Positions 19,653-29,054 of a DNA stretch of 64,000 bases are shown here, piece by piece; position 1 is the first letter of the stretch; every line of letters starts with the position of its first letter. The notes under the pieces were generated by a model, which worked only from the letters and a program-made list of their open reading frames with translations, was not told the DNA's origin and ran no database searches. This DNA is from Wolbachia endosymbiont of Diaphorina citri (GTDB lineage Bacteria > Pseudomonadota > Alphaproteobacteria > Rickettsiales > Anaplasmataceae): positions 806,001 through 870,000 of the forward strand of contig NZ_CP051265.2 in the NCBI RefSeq assembly GCF_013096535.2, read 5' to 3'. A program made the translations under genes and the position numbers.

Positions 19653-20250
19653 CTTTCCTCTCAGTCTTTATTGTAAGGTCTACAGTGCCGTTACACCAAG
19701 TTGGATTACCAATAACGCTAACTTTTGGGTTCTTTTTTCTACAATGTATTCTTATTTTAGCTAAAAATTACTTCCGCATATTTTAAGTCTGATTATAATG
19801 ACAATTAGAGATACTTTTAGAGCTCAAAAATTTATCTTTGTCTGCAGACTTTTTTATTAAACTCATAAAAAAATGTAGCGTATCCTCTTCAGTGTATACA
19901 CACATACTTAATTTCTGTCGTATGTGCACTGCATTTTTTTCTAATCTTTTTTTTCACAGGGGGATTTTATGTTCAGAATTCCAGATACTTGACCTTTACT
20001 TTAGCTAATAAAAACCAACTGGTACCTACGGTTTTTATAGCCTCAAAATTTTTATCAAAATTCAACTATCATTCAAAGAAACTTATAGTTATTCTTAGTG
20101 TTATTACTGTAGTAACAGCGCTATTGATAAGAATATAGAAAACCTCTATAACCTTGTTCTTTTAACTTTGTAGTTGATTTTAAGTAAAGATACTCATCAG
20201 TAATTGTGAAAAAGACTTCAAGTGAGAGTATATAAGTAAGATACTAACTA
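19653..20250. other. About 600-bp region without a convincing gene
   Basis: The region is AT-rich. A plus-strand open stretch of some 50 codons ending at about 20137 has a hydrophobic tail (LIVILSVITVVTALLI) but no start codon or ribosome binding site, so it may be a relic. No RNA gene or clear terminator is visible. Confidence 0.5.
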
Positions 20251-20439
20251 CTAACAAAGATATACAAAAGTTGTCTTTGTATTATGGGAAGGGCTATACT
20301 TATCCAATAAGTCGTTTTTCCTGTCTTTTAGGGCTAATATTCCATCTTCTTTCGCTAACTTAAAATCTATATCCTGCTTCCAGTGCGATAAATCTACAAT
20401 TACATTTTCTACCATTTGTTTTCCTATTTTAGACCTCAC
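20251..20439 (-). pseudogene. Remnant of a GH25 (phage-type) lysozyme gene
   Basis: The 62-codon frame contains VIVDLSHWKQDIDFKLAKED, which fits the N-terminal strand of glycoside hydrolase family 25 muramidases (typically V-I-D-x-S-H-W-x-x-x-I-D-x-x-x-x-K-x-D-G). After about residue 35 the frame loses family resemblance and stops, while a neighbouring frame reads briefly like the next family segment, suggesting frameshifts. GH25 lysozymes are known from phage WO and some Wolbachia genomes. Only the first seventh of a normal 200-residue domain remains, so it should be inactive. Confidence 0.4.
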
Positions 20440-20526
20440 TAATTACTTTATAATAGATACAGGCAGCTTCAATGTCTCACAATCATAAACGTTGAATACA
20501 TACAACAACATGAGTACAATTCAGTG

Positions 20527-20599
20527 TGCCGTTACCAAGACTCGAACTTGGGACCTCGTCATTACCAATGACGTACTCTACCACCTGAGCTACAACGGC
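20527..20599 (-). tRNA. tRNA-Thr (GGU anticodon)
   Basis: The minus-strand sequence folds into a 73-nt cloverleaf: acceptor GCCGTTG with TAACGGC, anticodon loop ATTGGTAA with GGT, and T-arm CCAAGTTCGAGTCTTGG. Discriminator base A. CCA is not encoded. It lies just upstream of, and opposite to, the small ORF before mutM. Confidence 0.95.
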
Positions 20600-20612
20600 A
20601 AGTTCACGTATT

Positions 20613-20762
20613 ATGATAATGAATAACATGAAAAAAAATAAGGAAAAAGAAGAAGAGAGAAAAAGATTGGCAAAAGCTTTAAAGCAAAATATTCTAAAAA
20701 GAAAAAAACAGCAACAGAGTAGACAAGATGCCGGAACTCCCAGAAGTGGAAGTAATCTCTAA
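20613..20762 (+). CDS. Possible 49-residue Lys/Glu-rich protein overlapping mutM
   Basis: An ATG at 20613 opens a 49-codon frame made mainly of lysine, glutamate, arginine and glutamine. It ends at 20762, 35 bases inside mutM in another frame. Such an overlap is typical of translational coupling. The composition is also what a random A-rich stretch would give, so support is modest. No family recognised. Confidence 0.35.
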   Translation: MIMNNMKKNKEKEEERKRLAKALKQNILKRKKQQQSRQDAGTPRSGSNL

Positions 20763-21543
20763 CTTCTTATTTGATAAAATCAAAAATAAGAAAATAAGTA
20801 ATGTTACAGTCAATAATTGGAATTTGCGTGTACCAATAACGAAGAATATTGATGATTTGCTAAAGGGCAAAGTTATAAATGATATCAAGCGTAGAGGTAA
20901 ATATATAATCTCGAATATAGATGCTAGTATGGCTGTAATCATACACCTTGGCATGAGCGGAAAGCTTATATATGCTGAAGACAATCAAGCACAGAACAAA
21001 CATGATCATGTGATATTCTTATTTTCTGACAACACTTCGGTAATCTTTAATGACCCAAGAAGGTTTGGATTAGTGATTGTTTTAAACAGAGAGCAAGAAC
21101 TAAATTTTTTTAATAACCTAGGAATAGAACCCCTCACAGATGAATTTGACGGACATTATTTACAGAAGTTGCTAAAGAACAGAAAAGCAAATATCAAATC
21201 AGTATTAATGAATAATAAGCTAATAGTTGGCGTAGGTAACATATATGCTTCTGAGAGCTTATTTAGAGCTCGCATATCACCACTTAGGCTAGCACAAGAT
21301 TTAACATATATAGAGTGCGAAAAACTTGCTATCGAAATAAAAAATACTCTGAGTGATGCAATTGCTGCTGGTGGTTCAACACTGAAAGATTATGCACAGC
21401 CATCTGGATCTGCTGGATACTTTCAAAATAACTTTTACGTATATGGTAAAGTGCAAAAACCTTGCAGAATCTGCAACAATATCATAACACTTATACGACA
21501 AAATGGTCGTAGCACTTATTTTTGCAATGCATGTCAGAATTAA
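20728..21543 (+). CDS. mutM: Formamidopyrimidine-DNA glycosylase
   Basis: MutM removes 8-oxoguanine and formamidopyrimidines and nicks the abasic site. The 271-residue protein begins MPELPEVEVI, where Pro2 becomes the catalytic amine after Met removal and Glu3 is the acid. It has HLGMSGKL, VGVGNIYASESLF with the helix-two-turn-helix and a C-terminal zinc finger with four cysteines (CRIC and CNAC). All expected parts are present and the length is normal. It is followed by pdxH after 9 bases. Confidence 0.96.
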   Translation: MPELPEVEVISNFLFDKIKNKKISNVTVNNWNLRVPITKNIDDLLKGKVINDIKRRGKYIISNIDASMAVIIHLGMSGKLIYAEDNQAQNKHDHVIFLFSDNTSVIFNDPRRFGLVIVLNREQELNFFNNLGIEPLTDEFDGHYLQKLLKNRKANIKSVLMNNKLIVGVGNIYASESLFRARISPLRLAQDLTYIECEKLAIEIKNTLSDAIAAGGSTLKDYAQPSGSAGYFQNNFYVYGKVQKPCRICNNIITLIRQNGRSTYFCNACQN

Positions 21544-21552
21544 ATTTTATTT

Positions 21553-22152
21553 TTGCATATGACACTCTTACCTGAAAAAGATCCTTTTGATTTGTTTTCA
21601 AAGTGGTATCAAGAAGTACTTAATTTTCCGTGTAAAGAGTCAACTGCAATGACGCTAGCAACGTGTAGCAAAGACTGCGTTCCATCTGCAAGAGTGGTAT
21701 TACTAAAGGAATATAGTAAGGAAGGTTTTGTGTTCTTTACTAACGTAAACAGTAGAAAAGGAAAAGAATTGACTGAGAACCCCAAAGCTGCACTCGTATT
21801 TCATTGGACAGAATTTTCTAGACAAGTACGAATTGAAGGAGAAGTTAGGCTTCTAAGCGGCAAAAAGGCTGACGAATATTTCTCTTCTCGAGCACGCGAT
21901 AGTCAAATTAGCGCGTGGTGCTCAAAACAATCGAGTGTTCTGAAAAATTGGCAAGATTTTGAGCAAGCTATAAAATTGAAGGAGAAAGAATTCCACAATA
22001 CACAAGTTTCTCGTCCTGACTTTTGGGTGGGATTTTGCGTAATCCCAAAGGTAATTGAATTTTGGCAAGAAGGTGAATATAGGAAACACACTAGATTTAG
22101 ATATACTCTTGTTGAGAAAAGCAATTGGAAAATAGAGCAGTTATATCCTTAA
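21553..22152 (+). CDS. pdxH: Pyridoxamine 5'-phosphate oxidase
   Basis: This 199-residue FMN enzyme makes pyridoxal 5'-phosphate from pyridoxamine or pyridoxine phosphate. Motifs include AMTLATCSKDCVPSARVVLLK, GFVFFTNVNSRKGKEL, ALVFHWTEFSRQVRIEGEV and the C-terminal EFWQEGEYRKHTRFRY, close to the family's substrate-binding end but with small changes (WQEGEYRKH where W-x-x-x-x-x-R-x-H is usual). It is probably co-transcribed with mutM. PLP serves the aminotransferase, GlyA and cysteine desulfurase encoded in this window. Confidence 0.95.
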   Translation: MHMTLLPEKDPFDLFSKWYQEVLNFPCKESTAMTLATCSKDCVPSARVVLLKEYSKEGFVFFTNVNSRKGKELTENPKAALVFHWTEFSRQVRIEGEVRLLSGKKADEYFSSRARDSQISAWCSKQSSVLKNWQDFEQAIKLKEKEFHNTQVSRPDFWVGFCVIPKVIEFWQEGEYRKHTRFRYTLVEKSNWKIEQLYP

Positions 22153-22220
22153 TTGTAAAAAATAGCATCTGTTCAGATGCATATGAAACCAGTGCTTCCT
22201 TTTTTGTCATCTCAGTTTCC

Positions 22221-22361
22221 ATAATGTCATCCCAGTGCTTGACACTGGGATCTAGGAATTCTGATCATGTATCAAGACGTTGCATTCAAGTAGTTGACCT
22301 GGAACCCATTATACTCCGTAAATTTAACTGGATGCCAGTGTCTGGGCACTGGCATTACACC
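22221..22361. repeat. Double-hairpin palindromic element (WPE-like), intergenic
   Basis: Two hairpins mark the element: TCCCAGTG/CACTGGGA with loop CTTGA at 22230-22250, and TGCCAGTG/CACTGGCA at 22333-22354. The first matches the halves found at 27697, 44113 and inside truB and ribD. The spacer is longer than in the genic copies. It fills the gap between pdxH and the ankyrin pseudogene and could end transcription from either side. Confidence 0.7.
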
Positions 22362-22859
22362 CATTCCTTTCTAGTTTGTTATTCAAGTAGCCTTTTTAGT
22401 ATCATCTACTTTCATGACACTATTCATTCCTATAATTGTCTTTTCTCGTCTATCTTATTTTTCCACTCTGCTTGAACAGATACGTATGGAAAGCTCTACT
22501 GTGTAAGTGCCTCTCTCTTAACTAATATACATCACTTGCTAGGTCCGGATATATTAATTTTTGATAAGTCAACTTCATCTACTGATGAGCTAGGTCTGGT
22601 GTCTTTCATATGTTTTACCAAAAGCTCCATAACTTTTCTTTGCCCAAGAAATTGCTGAAATGAACGTAATGCATCCGGATCAGTTAACCCAAGGAATGTC
22701 TGGAATGCTTGTAGATTTGGGCTATCATTATACTAGCCACTATTTTTATTGCTCTTAGCAGTTGCTTGTAAAGGAGTATCTCCTGAATGGTTTTTAATAT
22801 TAGCATCAGCACCTTTTTTTAGCAATAATCTTGCTATTTCTTCATGGCCTTTTATAGCT

Positions 22860-24431
22860 CTTACTATTACCCACAAGTATAGAATTCATGAGCAAGTCTC
22901 CATCCTTCTGCTAAATCAAAGAGACGTTTCCATCCCTTCCACAAGGCTATAGGACCTGGTTCTAAGTCATTTTTGCGAGCTAAAAACCCTCCTAACTTGG
23001 CCACCCACCTCACAATTTCTCTTATAGGTGGTGGAGTCTCAGGATAGTTTTTTGTCTTAAGCATTTTGGTATATAAAACCTTCCATTCGTCATCAGTCAG
23101 TATGACAGTGCAAGAAAGATTCGGATTTGTTCTAGCTACCAATGTAATAAAAAATATTCTCCATGCAATTATACTCATAATTGTAAGAAAGCGGATCAAT
23201 CTATCTGCTGTTTGGAGCCTACATTCTTCAACTTTAAGACCGGATTTCAAAATTTTATGAAAAACCTCTATTCTCCATCTTAAGCAATACCATTGTATTT
23301 TTTCTACTGCTTCTTCAAAATTATTAATATTTATATTTGTTAACAAAATCCAGTTTATGGGCTCTTCGCCAAATGGGGGATATCTTTCTATAACATAGAC
23401 AGCATTTAAATTTAAATTAGGAAGTTTTTGGGTTTTACGTCTAGCGTTGTTTTTTGATGCATTCATCACAAAGTTACTAAACTTTACTTCTAAAACTGTT
23501 GTTCTTTGAGGTTTTTTATCGCGAGCAGGAATACTCACTTGAATTTCTCCTTGACAAGACATGCGATTCATCAAATCCCACAATCTTTCACCACCTTTTT
23601 CAGAATAAGTCGACTTCTTGTTTACTGTTCTGTTTTGATTTCCTCTTACTACAAAAAGAGATTGATTAGTGGAAGCAACTTCAAATAAATCATAAATATC
23701 TGCTTCTCTATCACAAACGGTAACTACCTTAACATCCTTTAATCCAGGATGTTTAGTAGAGTCTTTAAGTGATGCTATCCACCGTATGCTTTCTTTCTCT
23801 TCTATGGGAAGAGCAGTATTATGGCTTCTTCTTTTCAACTCCTTTAGGTCTTCAGTTAAGGAAGGTCTAGTACTAATTTTTTGATCCAATAATCCTATAG
23901 GTAGTCCTTCTGTTGTAACTGCAAACGTTGTATGCATCACTAATCCATGGGTTTTAAAATTAGTTGTTTTAGATGTTAATCTTGCTGCTATAATCCCTAA
24001 TCCTTCGGTCTTTTTATGATTTTTATATGAAATATAACTCGTATCCTGGATAGCTAAGATAGTTGAGTATTCTTTAGCTCTTTCAACAGTTTTAATTATA
24101 TGACTGTCTAATATTTTTCTTTCAGAAATGGCATCGTTTTGGAAAAATCTATAAGCTGCTTTACTTTGATGCCAATCTTCACAAGCTTGATTTATTGAAC
24201 GCTCAGGCGATTCAGCAAAACTATTAACTATTTTTAGAAGCCTTTTACTTAATCTTATATCACCAAAATTAACAATTCCAAATTCACTTTCTGCCCATTC
24301 GCCAGTTGAGGTATTTATAGTTCTTTTCATCATATATTCCATTTTTAGACCATAGATCTATTTATAATAGAAAGTTGAATTAGTAAAATAGCAGCTTTTT
24401 CTCCATTTTTAGATTTATGGGTAATAGTAAG
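22860..24431 (-). mobile_element. Complete IS50-like (IS4 family) insertion sequence
   Basis: The 1572-bp element has perfect 14-bp terminal inverted repeats (CTTACTATTACCCA at the left end, its complement at the right) and a 9-bp target duplication, TTTATAGCT, at 22851-22859 and 24432-24440. The 9-bp duplication and the transposase type agree with the IS50 group. It carries one gene that fills almost the whole length. Its right 1138 bases match the copy at the window start by eye. It sits inside an ankyrin gene. Confidence 0.96.
22867..24342 (-). CDS. IS4-family (IS50/Tn5-like) transposase
   Basis: This 491-residue DDE transposase shows the Tn5-type catalytic set: D100 in AIQDTSYISY, D211 in VCDREADIYDLF and the YREK motif Y352-R355-E359-K366 in WYCLRWRIEVFHKILK. 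The N-terminal region (TGEWAESEFG and DIRLSKRL) and the C-terminal GWKRLFDLAEGW also follow Tn5 transposase order. It would bind the 14-bp terminal repeats and move the element by cut and paste. No damage is visible, so it is probably active. The plus-strand frames within it are shadows. Confidence 0.95.
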   Translation of the reverse strand: MEYMMKRTINTSTGEWAESEFGIVNFGDIRLSKRLLKIVNSFAESPERSINQACEDWHQSKAAYRFFQNDAISERKILDSHIIKTVERAKEYSTILAIQDTSYISYKNHKKTEGLGIIAARLTSKTTNFKTHGLVMHTTFAVTTEGLPIGLLDQKISTRPSLTEDLKELKRRSHNTALPIEEKESIRWIASLKDSTKHPGLKDVKVVTVCDREADIYDLFEVASTNQSLFVVRGNQNRTVNKKSTYSEKGGERLWDLMNRMSCQGEIQVSIPARDKKPQRTTVLEVKFSNFVMNASKNNARRKTQKLPNLNLNAVYVIERYPPFGEEPINWILLTNININNFEEAVEKIQWYCLRWRIEVFHKILKSGLKVEECRLQTADRLIRFLTIMSIIAWRIFFITLVARTNPNLSCTVILTDDEWKVLYTKMLKTKNYPETPPPIREIVRWVAKLGGFLARKNDLEPGPIALWKGWKRLFDLAEGWRLAHEFYTCG

Positions 24432-25339
24432 TTTATAGCTGCTACATGTAAAGGTGTATTACCAAACCTATTGCCAATGTTGACATTCACTCCTTCTGCA
24501 CTAAGTAATAACTCAACTATCTCTTTATGGCCATTGTTAACAGCTACACTCAAGGGATCCCTATCAGTGCTACAGTCATTGACTTTAGCGCCGTTACTAA
24601 GAAGCAACTTAACTACTGCTTTATGTCCATAAAGAGCAGCTAAATACAAGGGTGTGAAATTATCTTTGTTTGCTGTGTTAACATCAACCTTTCTTGTATT
24701 AATTAATAATTCAACTACTTCAGTATGTCCATTCTGTGCGGCTATTTGTAGAGCTGTTGTACCAAATGTATTGTCTTTAGCATCAACCTCAATTTTTTAA
24801 GTATCAAGTAACACCTTTACAACTTCTACAAGTCCATTTTGAGCAGCAATATGTAAAGGTATTTTACCATCAGTATAGTCTTTTATGTCAGGATCAGCTC
24901 CTGCTTTAATCAACTCCTCTACTATAGCGTTACTGTAGTTTTGTTTTCACTCATAATAGCAGAGTGTAAAGGTGTACTGCCTTCAATAGTTCTTGCATGA
25001 ACATCAGCCCCTTTACTTATTAGTAACTTTACTACGTCTAACTGCCCTGAATAAGCAGCTTTATGTAAGGCTGTAAATTCAGCTCTATCCTTGATATTGA
25101 TATCAATTTTTGCATTAAGTAATGACCTAACTTTGCTTATTTCACCGCGAAAAGCAGCTGTATGTAATGGAATACTCTCATCTAAAAGCCATTGATCTAT
25201 ACTGAACATGTTTACCCTCTCTATATATACAAGAGCATACTATATCAGAATAATGAATACTCAAGCAAGTGTATTTATCCATTGAATTTTTTTTACGCTT
25301 GCTGTATTCACTAGCTTATTAAAATTTCTGAATCAGGTA

Positions 25340-25580
25340 TTTTTTAGCTATAAATATCAAGAAATTTACCAAATGGAAAAAAGGCAAAAGAACCCCTTGG
25401 TAGTGAGTTTTAATAATTTAATGTGCTCACAAACACGTTTTGGCTGAATGTAGAAAAATTTAAAAAACCGCTACAATTTCGCCGATAAATACTCTGAATG
25501 AATTTTGTCATTGAACCCACGCAGGTCAAAAATAAGGATTTATTGTCATAACAAGGAAAGTAACTTTTTATGGCTTAAAA
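25340..25580 (-). repeat. Dispersed intergenic repeat, copy D (inverted)
   Basis: Read on the minus strand this copy shows CCTTATTTTTGACC, TTCTACATTCAGCCAAA, GAGCACATTA, AAATTATTAAAACTC and GGGTTCTTTTGCC, then TTTCTTGATATTTATAGCT, in the same order as copies A-C. It lacks the GCTGCATGTC block. It lies between the start of the ankyrin pseudogene and the end of purQ and explains most of this 390-bp gap. Confidence 0.75.
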
Positions 25581-25608
25581 ACTTGTTGTATGTAACGTAT
25601 TGTAATAC

Positions 25609-26406
25609 TTACGCAAAATATTTTAGTGCATTCTCAAATATGAGCATTCCATCACCATATTTTGGCATAGCCACTCCTGAACGTTTACATTTTTCTTTTT
25701 CAAGAGGCCAGTTGTCCTGCTGAGTAAAAAATATTCCTCTCTCTGGGTGAGGCATTAAAGCTAAAACTCTACCACTTTTGTCTGACAAAGCTGCCAGGTC
25801 GTATATAGATCCGTTTGGATTGTAAGGAAATTGTAAATTTGCATAGTCACCATTTTCATCAACGTAACGCAGTGCAACAGAATTATTTTCAATCAATTGA
25901 TTTAAAATATCTTGATCCATAAAAAACCTGCCTTCTCCATGAGCAACAGGAAGATATAGCTCACTCAGGCCCCGTAGCCAAACAGAACTACTCTGCGGAT
26001 TAACTCTCACTCTAATCCAACGACATTGGTAATTACCTATATCATTAGAGGTTAAAGCTAGATTAGAGAATTCTGGAACTAATTTTACTAATATCTGGCA
26101 ACCATTGCACATCCCTATAATAAGCTTATCCTGAGATAAGAAATTTTGAAATTCGTCTAACAAGTTGTTTTTTATACGCAAAGCAAATGCATTACCAGCA
26201 CCAGTATCATCACCATAGGAAAAACCTCCTGGAATTGCAAGTATATTGCTTAATTTCAGTTCACTTGGATTATCTATAATATCATTAATGTGAACGATTT
26301 TTACTTCAATATTATTAATACCAAGCTTTCTGCTGCATTCCATAAATGCAAATGCAGTTTCTTTTTCGCAATTTAAGCCATAACCAGATAGGATTGTAAT
26401 TTTCAT
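25609..26406 (-). CDS. purQ: Phosphoribosylformylglycinamidine synthase, glutaminase subunit
   Basis: PurQ releases ammonia from glutamine for the fourth step of purine synthesis. The 265-residue class I amidotransferase has PGGFSYGDD (60-67), the nucleophile Cys100 in GMCNGCQ and the catalytic His-Glu in ALMPHPERG, all as expected. Its ATG overlaps the stop of pstA by 4 bases (ATGA), so its translation is probably coupled to the transporter gene. purC and purM follow a few kilobases away on separate transcripts. The synthase large subunit is not in the window. Confidence 0.94.
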   Translation of the reverse strand: MKITILSGYGLNCEKETAFAFMECSRKLGINNIEVKIVHINDIIDNPSELKLSNILAIPGGFSYGDDTGAGNAFALRIKNNLLDEFQNFLSQDKLIIGMCNGCQILVKLVPEFSNLALTSNDIGNYQCRWIRVRVNPQSSSVWLRGLSELYLPVAHGEGRFFMDQDILNQLIENNSVALRYVDENGDYANLQFPYNPNGSIYDLAALSDKSGRVLALMPHPERGIFFTQQDNWPLEKEKCKRSGVAMPKYGDGMLIFENALKYFA

Positions 26407-27653
26407 GAATCAAAAAACTCGAACTTTCTTTTTACAAAATTTGCTATTAAATTCAAAGCAAATAGCATTAACAATAAAGCTATAATTGCAATGGCAGCAA
26501 GCTCAATAAATGCAATTTCAGGACTACTTGACCATATGTATATTTGTACAGGTAAAACAGTTGCCGGATCGAAGAAGGATGTAGGTGTATCAGCAATAAA
26601 TGCTACCATGCCTATCATAAGTAAAGGGGAAGATTCGCCTAAAATCCTTGCAATTGCAAGCACTGCACCATGTATTATCCGTGGCAACGCAATTGGTAAA
26701 GAGTGATCCAATATCACCTTGATGTGAGGCGCTCCAAGAGCAAAAGCTGCATCTTTTATTGCAATAGGAACATTTGTAAAGGCATTTTTTGTCGCAATAA
26801 TAATATTAGGCAGCATCATAAATGAAAGAGTCATCCCGCCAACAAGCGGTGAAGAACGGGGTAAACCAAATATGCCCAAGTAGAGAGTCAGTCCTACCAC
26901 ACCAAATATTATCGAAGGCACTGCAGCAAGGTTATTCATGCTAATTTCTACAATACTGGTTATTAGCCTATTTCTAGGCATAAATTCATAAAGACAGATA
27001 CCTGACATAATTCCTATTGGCAATGCCAATGCTAAGCATACTATAATTGTCATTAATGAACCGATAAATGCCCCTAAAATACCTGCATTCTCAGGCTCAC
27101 GAGAATCAGACTTAAGAAACAGAGACTTATTAAAAAATTTTCTTACTCTTCCCTTCTCTTTTAACCAATCAAGTAATTTAGCATAATGATCATTCAAACA
27201 TTTATTTTTATATAGTGAATTGATCACACTCGATGCGGTAAACCAAATCTCATATTCACCACTATCTTTTACTTTCTTACGAAAAAATTTCTCTAGTTCT
27301 TTGTAAGAATTACGACTTAAAATTTCGTCACTGTCTTTAAAGTCAATTCCTTCAAACACTTTATGTAAAGAGTTATTGAGTAGTCTAATGGACTTATATC
27401 GTAAATCACCAGGATTATTAGTTAAAATAAGATCAGCATTTATTTCAACTGGCAATAAAATTTTCGTTACCGTTAAAGCACTGTAAGAGTTAACTAATAT
27501 ACTTAGTAATATACATATAGGACACCCAATTGAGACAATCAGTGCTGTAAAAGAGCAAAAGCATAAAATGTTGTTCTTTTTATTTTTTCTTTTTACACGA
27601 GCATGTACGCGCTTAGATTGAAGTAACTTAAGAAAGTTTTTCTTTATACTCAT
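26403..27653 (-). CDS. pstA: Phosphate ABC transporter permease PstA
   Basis: This 416-residue inner-membrane permease has a cytosolic basic N-terminus, one early membrane segment (about residues 32-57), a periplasmic domain of about 130 residues, then five membrane segments with the permease coupling motif KDAAFALGAPHIKVILDHSLPIAL and RILGESSPLLMIG. The long first loop makes it larger than the 280-300 residues of enteric PstA, as in other alphaproteobacteria. No pstB, pstC or pstS is adjacent. It is upstream of and overlaps purQ. Confidence 0.88.
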   Translation of the reverse strand: MSIKKNFLKLLQSKRVHARVKRKNKKNNILCFCSFTALIVSIGCPICILLSILVNSYSALTVTKILLPVEINADLILTNNPGDLRYKSIRLLNNSLHKVFEGIDFKDSDEILSRNSYKELEKFFRKKVKDSGEYEIWFTASSVINSLYKNKCLNDHYAKLLDWLKEKGRVRKFFNKSLFLKSDSREPENAGILGAFIGSLMTIIVCLALALPIGIMSGICLYEFMPRNRLITSIVEISMNNLAAVPSIIFGVVGLTLYLGIFGLPRSSPLVGGMTLSFMMLPNIIIATKNAFTNVPIAIKDAAFALGAPHIKVILDHSLPIALPRIIHGAVLAIARILGESSPLLMIGMVAFIADTPTSFFDPATVLPVQIYIWSSSPEIAFIELAAIAIIALLLMLFALNLIANFVKRKFEFFDS

Positions 27654-27696
27654 TTACTTTTCTTTATATGAGGATTTGAAAAAACTTTCCCCTTTT

Positions 27697-27813
27697 TCCA
27701 GTGCTTGACACTGAGATCTTGCAGGCTTTGCCTGCAAGTAATTTTTATATTTCTCATGAAAGCACAAACCAAAAGGAGAATCTGGATCCCAGTGTCAAAC
27801 ATTGGGATGACAC
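27697..27813. repeat. WPE-like palindromic element with inner hairpin
   Basis: The element has a half hairpin CCAGTGCTTGACACTG at its left, a perfect 9-bp hairpin (CTTGCAGGC, loop TTT, GCCTGCAAG) at 27718-27738, and ATCCCAGTGTCAAACATTGGGAT at 27786-27808. The outer blocks match the elements in truB and ribD. It lies between the end of rplS and the start of pstA, where it may separate the two transcripts. The 81-codon frame through it is not a gene. Confidence 0.7.
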
Positions 27814-27907
27814 CACAGCGGGAGGAAAACGTACAGTTGTGCGTCACACACTGGGATAATAAGAGAGAGTTTTGAGATGATACAATTGACATCACTCCCT
27901 ATTTTAT

Positions 27908-28285
27908 CTACTTAGATTTTTTTTTAACATAAGTAGTACGTTCTTTGATTCTTGCAGCTTTCCCAAATAGCTTGCACAGATAATATAATTTTGCTCTACG
28001 GACCTTTCCCTTTCTCATCACTTGTACTGAAATTAATGCAGGAGAGTAAACAAAAAATTGTGATACTATACTTTCTCCATGACTTACCTTTCTAACTGAA
28101 AAAGAAGAGTGTAGTCCACGATTTCTTTTTGATATACATACGCCCTCAAATATCTGTATACGCTCACCCGTACTATCAACTACCTTAAAAGTGACCTTCA
28201 AATCATCGCCAGGACAAAAAGCTGGCATCTCTTTGGCTAATCTTTGTATTTGTTGTTCGTTAAATTTTTCAAGCAAGTTTGTCAT
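27908..28285 (-). CDS. rplS: 50S ribosomal protein L19
   Basis: L19 lies at the 30S-50S interface. This 125-residue protein contains [49 protein letters not shown] core residues and [11 protein letters not shown], all typical. It overlaps the end of trmD by 4 bases (ATGA), reproducing the conserved trmD-rplS pair. A lysine-rich tail extends it slightly. Confidence 0.96.
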   Translation of the reverse strand: MTNLLEKFNEQQIQRLAKEMPAFCPGDDLKVTFKVVDSTGERIQIFEGVCISKRNRGLHSSFSVRKVSHGESIVSQFFVYSPALISVQVMRKGKVRRAKLYYLCKLFGKAARIKERTTYVKKKSK

Positions 28286-28980
28286 TTATCATCTCCATTC
28301 AACAATTCAGGTCGACGTTCCTTTGTTCTAACATATGACTGTTCCCTTTTCCAATCACTTATTTTTCTGTGATTGCCAGACAACAGAACCTCAGGAACTT
28401 TATACCTACTCCACTGCTCAGGCCTAGTATATTGAGGATATTCAAGCATACCGCCACTATAACTAAAACTTTCTTCAGCAACGCTATCGAAATTATTTAC
28501 TACACCTGGAAGAAGCCTAATACATGCATCAAGAACCACCATCGCAGCTGGCTCACCTCCCGAAAGTATATAATCTCCAATACTTAACTCATAAGGAGTA
28601 TACACATCAATTACTCTTTGGTCAACACCTTCAAATCGACCACACAATATTGTTACATGAGGAATTTCTGTTAACTCCTTTGCAATTCTCTGATTAAATT
28701 TTGTACCAGATGGAGTCATATAAATAAATCTAGTATTTTTATGAGCAGAAAGCACATTATCAACTGCATTACCAATCACATCTGGGCGCATAACCATCCC
28801 TGCTCCACCTCCATATGGAACATCATCTATAGTTGAATGTTTATCTTTAGCAAAAGAACGAATATTTACTATTTCAAGATTCCATATTTTTTTTTCCAAC
28901 GCTCTTCCAGCAAGAGAATAGTTCAAAAATCCGGGGAACATTTCTGGAAATATGGTTAATATTGTAACATTGAACGCCAT
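28282..28980 (-). CDS. trmD: tRNA (guanine37-N1)-methyltransferase
   Basis: TrmD makes m1G37 in tRNAs with G36 and prevents +1 frameshifting. The 232-residue protein has [62 protein letters not shown] and [14 protein letters not shown], the trefoil-knot AdoMet site, and [15 protein letters not shown]. Order and length are normal. It starts the trmD-rplS operon. Confidence 0.97.
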   Translation of the reverse strand: MAFNVTILTIFPEMFPGFLNYSLAGRALEKKIWNLEIVNIRSFAKDKHSTIDDVPYGGGAGMVMRPDVIGNAVDNVLSAHKNTRFIYMTPSGTKFNQRIAKELTEIPHVTILCGRFEGVDQRVIDVYTPYELSIGDYILSGGEPAAMVVLDACIRLLPGVVNNFDSVAEESFSYSGGMLEYPQYTRPEQWSRYKVPEVLLSGNHRKISDWKREQSYVRTKERRPELLNGDDK

Positions 28981-29054
28981 TAAGGTTTATTTTAAGTTAT
29001 TTGAGGCTATACTCTAAGAACAGTAAATTGATATGATACATAGTTAAATTAAAT

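Larger units (their letters stand above)
22532..25209 (-). pseudogene. Ankyrin-repeat protein gene, frameshifted and split by an IS
   Basis: Reading leftwards from ATG 25209, ankyrin repeats (SIPLHTAAFRGEISKVRSLL, TALHKAAYSGQLDVVKLLI and others) run to a stop near 24922. The repeats continue in another frame (VEELIKAGADPDIKD), meet an in-frame TAA at 24797-24799, continue again (TALQIAAQNGHTEVVELLI) and are cut by the element at 22860-24431. Beyond it the gene resumes (KGHEEIARLLLKKGADANIK), passes a TAG near 22735 and ends at 22532 with a non-ankyrin tail. Without the IS the gene would be about 365 codons. One frameshift, two stops and the IS make a functional product very unlikely. Such proteins often serve as host-interaction factors. 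Confidence 0.88.

Noticed and set aside
19960-20137. Open plus-strand stretch with hydrophobic end
   Set aside because: It has no start codon or ribosome binding site in frame; at most a gene relic.
22125-22475. 116-codon plus-strand frame after pdxH
   Set aside because: It runs through the palindromic element and overlaps the end of pdxH; no start signal or family likeness.
27650-27895. 81-codon minus-strand frame before rplS
   Set aside because: It is made of the WPE-like element read through; open frames are a property of this element.
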